The position numbers were made by a program, and so were the translations under genes. This document shows, one piece after another, positions 51,140 through 58,499 of a stretch of DNA of 64,000 bases. The notes beneath the pieces are model-generated. The model did no database searches. It worked only from the letters and a program-made list of their open reading frames with translations, and was not told the origin of the DNA. Where the stretch lies: positions 186,001-250,000 of the forward strand of contig CAVWFK010000005.1 in NCBI GenBank assembly GCA_963754235.1, read 5' to 3'. The stretch's first letter is position 1; each line of letters begins with the position of its first letter. Source of the stretch: DATAYA01 sp963754235. GTDB taxonomy: Bacteria > Pseudomonadota > Alphaproteobacteria > Acetobacterales > Acetobacteraceae.

Positions 51140-52243
51140 TCAGGTCGAGCTGCGGCTGAGGCGGCGCTCGATGTCACGACCATATTTGGACATTGCCCAG
51201 CAGCACACAAAGAAAACCAGCGAGGCGAAAGCGAAGCCTTCTTTGGCGTGGCCTAGCCAGGTCGGGTCCTTCAGCGCCTGGTTGACCGCGCCGAGCAGGT
51301 CGAACAGCCCGATGATGGTCACCAGAGTTGTATCCTTGAACAGATCGACGATGGTATTGATGATGCCCGGGACGACCATGCGCAGCGCCTGCGGCATGAC
51401 GATGAATGCCTGCGTCTCCCACCAGCTGAGGCCGAGCGAGCCCGCCGCCTCGTACTGGCCGAACGGCACCGCTTGCAGGCCGCCGCGCACTACCTCCGCC
51501 ATATAGGCCGAGTTGAACAGCACGAGCGCTGCCATCGCCCGGATCAGCCGGTCGAGACTGACGCCGTTTGGCAGGAATAGCGGCAGCATCACGGCCGACA
51601 TGAACAGCACCGTCAATAGCGGCACGCCGCGCCACAGCTCGATGAACCCGACGCTGAGCAGCCGCACGATCGGCAGCCGGGAGCGGCGGCCGAGTGCGAG
51701 CAAGATGCCGATTGGCAGCGATCCCGCCACGGTGACGAACGAGATCACCACGTTGAGCGTCAGCCCACCCCAAAGGTTGGTATCGACGTAGGGCAGTCCG
51801 AGCACACCGCCCGTCAGCAGCAGGCCCGCCAGCACCGGGAACACCGCGAGCAGCAGCAGCACCCACAGCCCGCGGTGGCGAACCCGCTCGCGCAGCACCG
51901 GAAACCCAAAGACAATCAGCAGAAGGGCTACAACGGCAAGGCGCCACCGCTGACCGGCCGGGTAGTGGCCGAAAAAGAACTGGCCCAGGCGCAATTTGAT
52001 AAAGGTCCAGCAGGCTCCGTCGCCAGTGCAGGCGGATGGGGTGCTGCCGGCAATGGAAGCGTCGGTGACCGCCCAGCGGATCAGCGGCGGAACCACCACC
52101 GCGAGCAGTGCCACAACCGCCACGGTCAGGATTGTGTTCACCGGCGTGTTGAACAGATTGCGCCGCATCCAACGGAGGGCGCTCAGGGCGGCCCCGTACT
52201 CGCCGGCCGCGGGAAGACCGGTGTGCGGCAACGCAAGGGTCAT
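51140..52243 (-). CDS. aapM: General L-amino acid ABC permease AapM
   Basis: A 367-residue inner-membrane permease of the polar amino-acid (HisM/GlnP) class. Long N-terminal loops with several membrane segments distinguish Aap from simpler permeases. The C-terminal core includes FIELWRGVPLLTVLFMSAVM, the EAA motif region EAAGSLGLSWWETQAFIVMP and VVPGIINTIVDLFKDTTLV. Last gene of the cluster aapJ-aapQ-aapM. Its start overlaps the aapQ stop. The ATPase gene aapP, expected immediately downstream, is not present. Confidence 0.88.
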   Translation of the reverse strand: MTLALPHTGLPAAGEYGAALSALRWMRRNLFNTPVNTILTVAVVALLAVVVPPLIRWAVTDASIAGSTPSACTGDGACWTFIKLRLGQFFFGHYPAGQRWRLAVVALLLIVFGFPVLRERVRHRGLWVLLLLAVFPVLAGLLLTGGVLGLPYVDTNLWGGLTLNVVISFVTVAGSLPIGILLALGRRSRLPIVRLLSVGFIELWRGVPLLTVLFMSAVMLPLFLPNGVSLDRLIRAMAALVLFNSAYMAEVVRGGLQAVPFGQYEAAGSLGLSWWETQAFIVMPQALRMVVPGIINTIVDLFKDTTLVTIIGLFDLLGAVNQALKDPTWLGHAKEGFAFASLVFFVCCWAMSKYGRDIERRLSRSST

Positions 52244-53355
52244 CGCTCGACCAGTGCCACGCGACGATTGTACCAGTTCAGGAACGCCGACGTCAGCAGG
52301 CTGATGGTGAGGAAAATCGCCATGACGATGACGATTGTCTCGATCTCCCGTCCGGTCTGGTTCAGCACGGTGCCAAGGAAGATCTGGAACAGCTCAGGAT
52401 AGGCGACCGCAGGCCCGAGCGAGCTGCTCTTGATAAGATTGAGATACTGGCTGGTGAGCTGCGGCACCATGATGCGCAGCGCCTGCGGCAGGATGATCAG
52501 CATCAGAAGCGGTGCGGGTTTCAGGCCAAGGCTGGCCGCGGCCTCCCGCTGGCCCTTCGGCACCGCTTGAATCGAGCCGCGCACGATCTCGGCGATGAAG
52601 GCCGCGGAATAAATCGCCAAACCGGCACTCAAAGCCACCAGCTCCGGCGGCACCGCGACACCGCCGGTGATGTTGAAGCCGAGGAGCGCCGGTCGCTCGA
52701 CACGGGCGATCCCCGCCACCAGCAGCCCGGCGGCGATGACCAGCAGCACCAGCGCCTTGGCGCCGATGCGCACGGGGCCGATCCGCACCCGCCAGACGAG
52801 CGGGATCGCTGCCGCGGCCAGCAGCGCCAGCCAGGCATAGGCGCCGCCGTGGGGCCGCATCTCCAGACTCGGCAGATAGAGGCCCCGAACATTCAATAGA
52901 ACACCGCCTGGCAGGACGAGGCTCTGGCGCGGCGAAGGCAGAGTTTGCAGCACGGCGACGTACCAGAAGATGATCTGGACGAGTTGTGGCGTATTGCGCA
53001 CCAACTCGACGAACGCGAGGGCGATGTTGCGCACCAACCAGTTGCTCGACAGCCGCATCGTGCCGACCAGTAGGCCGAGCGCGGTTGCGGCGACGATGCT
53101 CATCGCCGCAACCAGCAGGGTGTTGAGCACGCAGACCGCCAGCGCACGGGCATAGGTGTCCGAGGTGGCCCAAGAGATCAGGTGGAACGGGATGGCGAAG
53201 TTGGTCGGGCGGTCGAGGAAGCCGAAGCCGAAAGGCACGTTCCGGCGCGCAAGGTTTTCGGCGGCATTCCCCGCCAGCAGCCAGGCGGCCGCCGCCACAG
53301 CCAGCAGCAACAGCCATTGGCCCGCATTGGCTGCCCGAGGCAACCGCCTGATCAT
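52240..53355 (-). CDS. aapQ: General L-amino acid ABC permease AapQ
   Basis: A 371-residue inner-membrane permease partner of AapM. The core features are VCVLNTLLVAAMSIVAATAL, ALAFVELVRNTPQLVQIIFW, AAFIAEIVRGSIQAVPKGQR, the EAA motif EAAASLGLKPAPLLMLIILP and YLNLIKSSSLGPAVAYPEL. ATG 53355 (MIRRLPRAANAGQW) is 17 bp downstream of the aapJ stop, on the same strand. The frame is open upstream into aapJ but that part is a shadow. Confidence 0.88.
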   Translation of the reverse strand: MIRRLPRAANAGQWLLLLAVAAAAWLLAGNAAENLARRNVPFGFGFLDRPTNFAIPFHLISWATSDTYARALAVCVLNTLLVAAMSIVAATALGLLVGTMRLSSNWLVRNIALAFVELVRNTPQLVQIIFWYVAVLQTLPSPRQSLVLPGGVLLNVRGLYLPSLEMRPHGGAYAWLALLAAAAIPLVWRVRIGPVRIGAKALVLLVIAAGLLVAGIARVERPALLGFNITGGVAVPPELVALSAGLAIYSAAFIAEIVRGSIQAVPKGQREAAASLGLKPAPLLMLIILPQALRIMVPQLTSQYLNLIKSSSLGPAVAYPELFQIFLGTVLNQTGREIETIVIVMAIFLTISLLTSAFLNWYNRRVALVER

Positions 53356-53372
53356 GCCGGAAGGCGGGCGAG

Positions 53373-54440
53373 CTAGTACCAGGACGCCGGATATTGCAGA
53401 CCGCCGTGGAGATAGAGGTTGTTTAGCCGACGGGCCAGGCCGAGACCCTTGGAGCCGAAATACTCCTCGTAGACCTCGCCATAGTTGCCCTCGCTCTTGA
53501 CGATGCGATAGGCGAACGCGTCGTCGAGGCCGAGGCCTTTGCCGAGACCCCCCTCGAGCCCGAGGAACTGCTTGGTCTGCGGGTCGGTCGTGGTCTGCTT
53601 GACCTGGTCGATGTTGGCCTTCGTGATGCCGAGCACCTCTGCTTCCAGCATGGCGTTGTGTGTCCAGCGGACGATGGATGTCCACGGGTCGTCGCCGAAG
53701 CGGGTGAACGAGCCGAGCGGCTGACGGGAGATCGTCTCCGGCAGGATGAGCCAGTCGGCAGGCGTCTTCATCGCCGAGCGCGCGGCGGCGACGCTGCCGC
53801 CATCATCGGTGTAGCCATCGCAGCGGCCGGCCTGGGCGGCGGCGTAAATCTCCTCCGGCCGGTCGAACAGCAGAGTGTTGATCTTGATGCCGTTGGCGCG
53901 GTTGTAGTTGGCGATATTGGTTTCCAGCGTGGTGCCGGTGAGCAGGCCGATGGTTGCGCCGTTCAGCTCTTTGACGTGCCCGACCTTGAGGTTCTTGCTT
54001 ACCATGAACGCCTGGCCAGTGTAGAAATTGACGGCCGGTTCCGCCAGCCTGAGCTGGCTATTGCGCAGCAGCGTATGCTCGGAGTTGCGGATCAGCACGT
54101 CGATCTCACCCGATTGCAGCACCGAAAAGCGGACCTGCGAGGTGCAGCCGATGTACTTGACCTTCCGTGCGTCGCCGAGCACGGCGGCGGCGATGGCGCG
54201 GCAATAGGAAACGTCGAGCCCCTTCCAGTTGCCCGAGGAATCCTGGAAGGCATAGCCGGGAATGCCGGTGTCCACGCCTGCGATAAGCTGGTCGCGTTTC
54301 CGGATGGCATCGAGCGTAGGGCTCTTGATGGCAGACTGCGCCCGTCCCGTTCTTGCCAGGCCAAAGAGCCCGGCGGCGGCGGCGCCCGTGAGCACCCCGC
54401 GGCGACGCATCCTTGCGTCCGGGGCGGTGAATTTCTGCAT
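53373..54440 (-). CDS. aapJ: General L-amino acid ABC periplasmic binding protein AapJ
   Basis: A 355-residue family 3 amino-acid-binding protein with a Tat-like signal (MRRRGVLTGAAAAGLFGLAR, cleavage near GRAQS). Binding-lobe motifs include IAGVDTGIPGYAFQDSSGNW, GLDVSYCRAIAAAVLGDARK and LIRNSEHTLLRNSQLRL. The late NYGEVYEEYFGSKGLGLARR and GGLQYP ending are typical of AapJ. The start at 54440 has GGGAGG upstream. The gap 54441-54612 should hold the cluster's promoter; I see no strong match. Confidence 0.9.
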   Translation of the reverse strand: MQKFTAPDARMRRRGVLTGAAAAGLFGLARTGRAQSAIKSPTLDAIRKRDQLIAGVDTGIPGYAFQDSSGNWKGLDVSYCRAIAAAVLGDARKVKYIGCTSQVRFSVLQSGEIDVLIRNSEHTLLRNSQLRLAEPAVNFYTGQAFMVSKNLKVGHVKELNGATIGLLTGTTLETNIANYNRANGIKINTLLFDRPEEIYAAAQAGRCDGYTDDGGSVAAARSAMKTPADWLILPETISRQPLGSFTRFGDDPWTSIVRWTHNAMLEAEVLGITKANIDQVKQTTTDPQTKQFLGLEGGLGKGLGLDDAFAYRIVKSEGNYGEVYEEYFGSKGLGLARRLNNLYLHGGLQYPASWY

Positions 54441-54612
54441 GATTTTCCTCCCTTGTAGAGCATTGCACGGAGCGAGTCGGCTTGACGGATTGGCCGCGGC
54501 CCAACGCACCCCGCCTCCTAGAATATTGCACATTGGCCTGTATTTCTGACAGCGGATAAGTGCGTCGGGCTCTCAACCAGCAAAAGCTATTCTGCAACAG
54601 AGCCTTGTGGCG

Positions 54613-54712
54613 GCGCGCATCGGTATCACGCGCCGAGCCGGGTGGCGAGGTCGCCGATATCGGCGGCGATCACGTCCCACGCCTCCTCGGCGTCGTAATC
54701 GCGCACTTGCCG
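54613..54712 (-). repeat. 3' end of the haloacid dehalogenase gene (direct repeat, right copy)
   Basis: GCGCATCGGTATCACGCGCC then GAGCCGGGTGGCGAGGTCGC is the functional counterpart of the remnant at 51042-51131. It covers the last codons of the gene (IAADIGDLATRLGA) plus a few bases beyond the stop. The two copies are about 3.5 kb apart. Confidence 0.75.
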
Positions 54713-55333
54713 AGGCCCGTATTCGCTCGGCCGTGCGAAGAAGCCGGTGCGGAGGCCGAGCGCGCGAGCGGCGCGCAGGTCGCCGTTATGCGCCGCGCAC
54801 ATCATCACCTGCGGCGGCGCCAGCCCGAGCAGCCGGCACGCCCCGAGATAGGTCTCCGGGTCAGGCTTGTAGTGGCCGAATAGGTCGGCGCCGAACACCA
54901 TGTCCCAAGGCAGGCCGGCGTGCTTCGCCATATTCACCAGCAGGGCCACGTTGCCGTTCGACAGCGGCGCGATCACGAACCGCCCGCGCAACCGCGCCAG
55001 CCCGGCGACCGAGTCCGGCCACGGGCGCAGCCGATGCCACGCCCGCGTCAGGTGCGCACGCGCGTCCTCGTCCAGCGCACCCGCGCCGTGCCCATCCAGC
55101 AGCCGGTCGAGGCTGGCGCGGTGCAGATCGTCGAGCACGGTCCAGGGCAGCTCGCCCCGCCGGACCCGATCCATCGAGGGCACGTAGCCGCCGCGCCAGT
55201 CATCGACCAGCGTCGCCCAATCGAGCGCAAGCCCGCGCGCGGCACCGAACGCGGAAAGTTCGGCGATCAGGCCCGATCGCCAGTCCACCACCGTGCCGAA
55301 AGTGTCGAACAGCAATGCGCGGAGATCGTCCAT
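54626..55333 (-). CDS. Haloacid dehalogenase, type II (HAD superfamily)
   Basis: A 235-residue HAD-superfamily enzyme of the L-2-haloacid dehalogenase type, which hydrolyses 2-haloalkanoic acids; some members instead act on phosphates or other substrates. Nucleophile Asp10 lies in LLFDTFGTVVDWRSG, the Ser/Asn motif is FVIAPLSNGN, the Lys is in FGHYKPDPETYLG, and the acidic motif is MMCAAHNGDLRAARALG. ATG 55333 is preferred; GTG 55348 is in frame. It overlaps the AsmA gene's stop. Its 3' end is duplicated at 51042, across the aap genes. Confidence 0.83.
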   Translation of the reverse strand: MDDLRALLFDTFGTVVDWRSGLIAELSAFGAARGLALDWATLVDDWRGGYVPSMDRVRRGELPWTVLDDLHRASLDRLLDGHGAGALDEDARAHLTRAWHRLRPWPDSVAGLARLRGRFVIAPLSNGNVALLVNMAKHAGLPWDMVFGADLFGHYKPDPETYLGACRLLGLAPPQVMMCAAHNGDLRAARALGLRTGFFARPSEYGPRQVRDYDAEEAWDVIAADIGDLATRLGA

Positions 55334-55344
55334 CGCTTTCGTCC

Positions 55345-58300
55345 TCACTTGCCGAAGATGCCGAACAGGCCACGCAAAAAGCCCGGCGTCAGCGCCGCCA
55401 GCGGGTTCACCGTGACGGCGGGATCGCGAAGATTCCCGCGCACCGAATAGGTCGCGGCGAACAGCCCGCCGCCGCGCTCGGGGCTGAACAGCCGCCCGAT
55501 CACCGGGATGCCGCCGAGGAAGGAGTTCAGCATGTACGCCGGCACGATCGTGCCCTGCAAATCGGCCACGCGCCGGTTCAGATCGACACTGCCCTTGATC
55601 GTCACCCCGAGCGAGGGGTTGTAGGCGCGTGCATCCACGATCGTCAGCAGCGGACCGTCGAGCCGGAACGGCGCCACCGCCCGGGTCACTGTCATCCCCG
55701 GCCCGCGCAGCGCCGCGACCACGCCGTAGAGCGTCATTCCCTGCAACACCTTGGCCACCGCCGGCGCATCGGCGATCCGAGTGCCGACGATCTGCGCCGT
55801 GCCTGAGAGCGGATGACGCGGCGGCGCGCGGTCCTCGAACCGCGCGGTGAGGACCAACGTACCGCCGCGCATGTTGTCGGTCACGTCGAGGTCGCGCAGC
55901 AGCGCGCCCGCATCAGCGGCGGTGAGCGAGAGGCTGCGCCCGCCGGCGCGGTCCGGTGTGATGCGACCGCGCACTTGCTCAGGCGCGCCGCTGGTGAGCG
56001 TCGCTTCACGGACCAGATTCCCGTCGCTCGCCGCACGCAGGATGACGGAGGAGAAGCCTGCCTTCGGCGTCAGCGCCACCCGTGCGAATCGCGCGTCAAG
56101 CGTCCAGGGCGGCCCCTTGGCGGGCGTGCGGGCTTGCGTCGGTGTCGCGTGTTGCGGGAGCGCGCTGGAGAGGTCGAGGGTCGGCCCGTGCAGCGCGATC
56201 GCGATCGGCTGGCCGGGCGCGGCGGGAAAGCGGATCTCGCCCGCTGCGTCGCTGCGGCCGATCACCGCACGATCGAGCGCAAGCACCGAGGGGCGCCCGT
56301 CGGCGAAGCGGCTGCTGCCCTTCACCAGCAGCCCTGGGCCGGTCGCGTGCAGCGCGTCGACCCCGGTGACACGGCCGTCGTTGAGCAGGATGCGGGCACT
56401 TGCCTCTGCCGCCGCGCCCACCGGCTTGCTCCACGCAACCAGCGGGGCGGCGAGCGCGGCCCGCTTCAGATCGGCGTGCAGATCGATTTCCGCCGCACCG
56501 TCGCGCTGCTCGGCATAGGCGACGCGCAGCGCCGCACTGCCGCCGCGCAGCAGGTCGCCGCTGTCGATGCCGGCCGCCTGAAGCTGCGCCAGCGTGGTCG
56601 TGCCCGATGCCTCCGCGCGCGTCAGCACCTGGGTCCCCGGCCCGTCGCGGAAATCCATCGCGACCGACAGCCGCGACGCGATGCCAGCCAGCATCCCGCT
56701 GCCGCTGACCGAGAGTCCGTCATTGCTCGCCTGCAACGCGAGCGTGCCGCCGTCGAGGTCGCGCCCCGCCACCAGCGGGGCCAGGTGCACATCGGTCATT
56801 TTCGCATCGGCATGGATCGCGATCTGGTCGATCGTCACATCGTTGCGCATCAGCAGGCGGACCGTCAGATGCGTCGCCTGCTGGCCGGCCGGATCGTGCA
56901 GCGGCAGCTTGTGGCGGGAGAGCAGGTGCAGGCGCGGTTCCCTGAGCAGCGCGATGGCGCTGGCGAGCGGGCCGGTGACATCGAGTGCGATGCTGCCGAT
57001 CTGGTCGTCCGCCTCCAGCTTCGTCACCCGCACCATGCCGTCGCCGATCGCCAGCGCGCCGTCGCGGCCGGAACGGGTGGCGATATCGATCTCGTCCGGC
57101 CCGACGATCGTTACGGTCGCGATCCCTTGCGTGATCGGCGCCAGCGGCCGCAGCCAGTGGACGGTCAGGCCGCTGCCCTGGATCGTGCCCGACGCCGCCA
57201 CCAGGGCGAGGTCAGAGAGATCGGCGGCGCTGGTCAGCGTGAGCGCCACCTGTGCGTCGGTCGCGGTGCCGGCGGTGACGTTCTGCGTCAGCCACGGCCG
57301 CGCCCCGCCGCCGACGCCCGCCGGCCAGTAGCGCGCGAGATCGGCGAACGCGACGCGGTCGAAGCCGAGTGCCAGCTTGGCCGTCATCCGCCCCGCCGCC
57401 CGGGTGAGGGTGCCGCTGGCACGCAAGATCGGGCCCCCGACCCCGGAGGGGGCGGCGAGGGTCGCCTGCAACTTGCGCAACGTGGCTGCGCGCGGCGTGC
57501 CCTCGACCACCAGCTCGGCGGCGACGAGCGGCACGCTGCCCTGGGCGACGTGCGCCTGGCCGGCGCCGCCCTGCAACGCCAGCCGGAAATGCCGAACCCC
57601 GAGCGAGTGGTCGAGATCGAGGGTCGTGCTGCCCGAGACCGGCGCATCCAGCGCGGCAAACGCGCCCAAGCCCGGCGCCGCATGGGCCAGCGCCGCCGGC
57701 GTGACCGGCGAGAGGCGGGCCGTCACCGTGCTCCCGCCCGGCGTGACCGCGGCCTGCGCCACGAGCCTTGTGCTGGTCTCGCCCAGGGCGAGCGTGGCAT
57801 AGGCTCGACCGGTCACGCCGCCAGCGGCGGCGCGGCGAACGTCGATGGTGACGTGCTCGGCGCTCCAGGTTGCGCCGATCTGGCGGTCCAGCACCGTCAG
57901 CGTGGCATCGCGGATCAGGACCCGCCGCCACGCATCGAGGTGCAGCCTGCCGGAAGCGGCGGGTTTGTGCGGCCCAGCTAGTCCTGGCAGCGCCCCGTCC
58001 GTGCCAGCGGCGAACCCGATCGCGCCATCCGCGCCGCGGGTCAGCATCAGACGCGCCCCGTCTACCGCGAGCCCAGTCGGAGCAATCTGCCCGAGCAGCA
58101 GCGGCGCCACCGCCACCGCCAGTTCGGCGTTCGGCACGCGCGCGATCGGCGTGCCCGCGGCGTCGGTTGCGGTGAGGCTGGTCAGGCGAAGGTCGAGCGG
58201 CGCGCCGACGCCCCGCGAGAATCCCTCCCAGGCCAGCGCCGCGCGGCCGATCGCCAGATGCACCGGCTGCTTGCCCGCATTCGCCGCCGCCTCCAGCCGG

Positions 58301-58455
58301 TGCGCGAGCCAGGGCAGCGCGATCGGCCCTTGCGATAGCCGCCAGGCCAGCGCGCCGGCGCCGATCACCACCAGCACCACGAGTGCCAGCAGCAGCCGCG
58401 CCAGCACGTGCAGCAGAGTGAGCAGGGCGCCGCCGCCGCGGCCGGCGATCCTCAC
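55345..58455 (-). CDS. AsmA/YhdP-family large envelope protein (DUF3971)
   Basis: A protein of about 1036 residues anchored by one N-terminal segment (LARLLLALVVLVVIGAGALA), with a long periplasmic beta-rich body. The central DUF3971-like part includes YWPAGVGGGARPWLTQNVTA, and the C-terminal AsmA_2-like part includes DLDVTDNMRGGTLVLTARFE, IVDARAYNPSLGVTIKGSVD, GTIVPAYMLNSFLGGIPVIG and LFSPERGGGLFAATYSVRGN. The related YhdP helps move phospholipids to the outer membrane in E. coli. GTG 58455 was chosen; other starts such as GTG 58407 are possible. It is divergent from glnE across 44 bp. Confidence 0.87.
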   Translation of the reverse strand: MRIAGRGGGALLTLLHVLARLLLALVVLVVIGAGALAWRLSQGPIALPWLAHRLEAAANAGKQPVHLAIGRAALAWEGFSRGVGAPLDLRLTSLTATDAAGTPIARVPNAELAVAVAPLLLGQIAPTGLAVDGARLMLTRGADGAIGFAAGTDGALPGLAGPHKPAASGRLHLDAWRRVLIRDATLTVLDRQIGATWSAEHVTIDVRRAAAGGVTGRAYATLALGETSTRLVAQAAVTPGGSTVTARLSPVTPAALAHAAPGLGAFAALDAPVSGSTTLDLDHSLGVRHFRLALQGGAGQAHVAQGSVPLVAAELVVEGTPRAATLRKLQATLAAPSGVGGPILRASGTLTRAAGRMTAKLALGFDRVAFADLARYWPAGVGGGARPWLTQNVTAGTATDAQVALTLTSAADLSDLALVAASGTIQGSGLTVHWLRPLAPITQGIATVTIVGPDEIDIATRSGRDGALAIGDGMVRVTKLEADDQIGSIALDVTGPLASAIALLREPRLHLLSRHKLPLHDPAGQQATHLTVRLLMRNDVTIDQIAIHADAKMTDVHLAPLVAGRDLDGGTLALQASNDGLSVSGSGMLAGIASRLSVAMDFRDGPGTQVLTRAEASGTTTLAQLQAAGIDSGDLLRGGSAALRVAYAEQRDGAAEIDLHADLKRAALAAPLVAWSKPVGAAAEASARILLNDGRVTGVDALHATGPGLLVKGSSRFADGRPSVLALDRAVIGRSDAAGEIRFPAAPGQPIAIALHGPTLDLSSALPQHATPTQARTPAKGPPWTLDARFARVALTPKAGFSSVILRAASDGNLVREATLTSGAPEQVRGRITPDRAGGRSLSLTAADAGALLRDLDVTDNMRGGTLVLTARFEDRAPPRHPLSGTAQIVGTRIADAPAVAKVLQGMTLYGVVAALRGPGMTVTRAVAPFRLDGPLLTIVDARAYNPSLGVTIKGSVDLNRRVADLQGTIVPAYMLNSFLGGIPVIGRLFSPERGGGLFAATYSVRGNLRDPAVTVNPLAALTPGFLRGLFGIFGK

Positions 58456-58499
58456 GACGGCTTGACCCGGCGGGCCACCGCCGCCCACCCTGCACGCCG

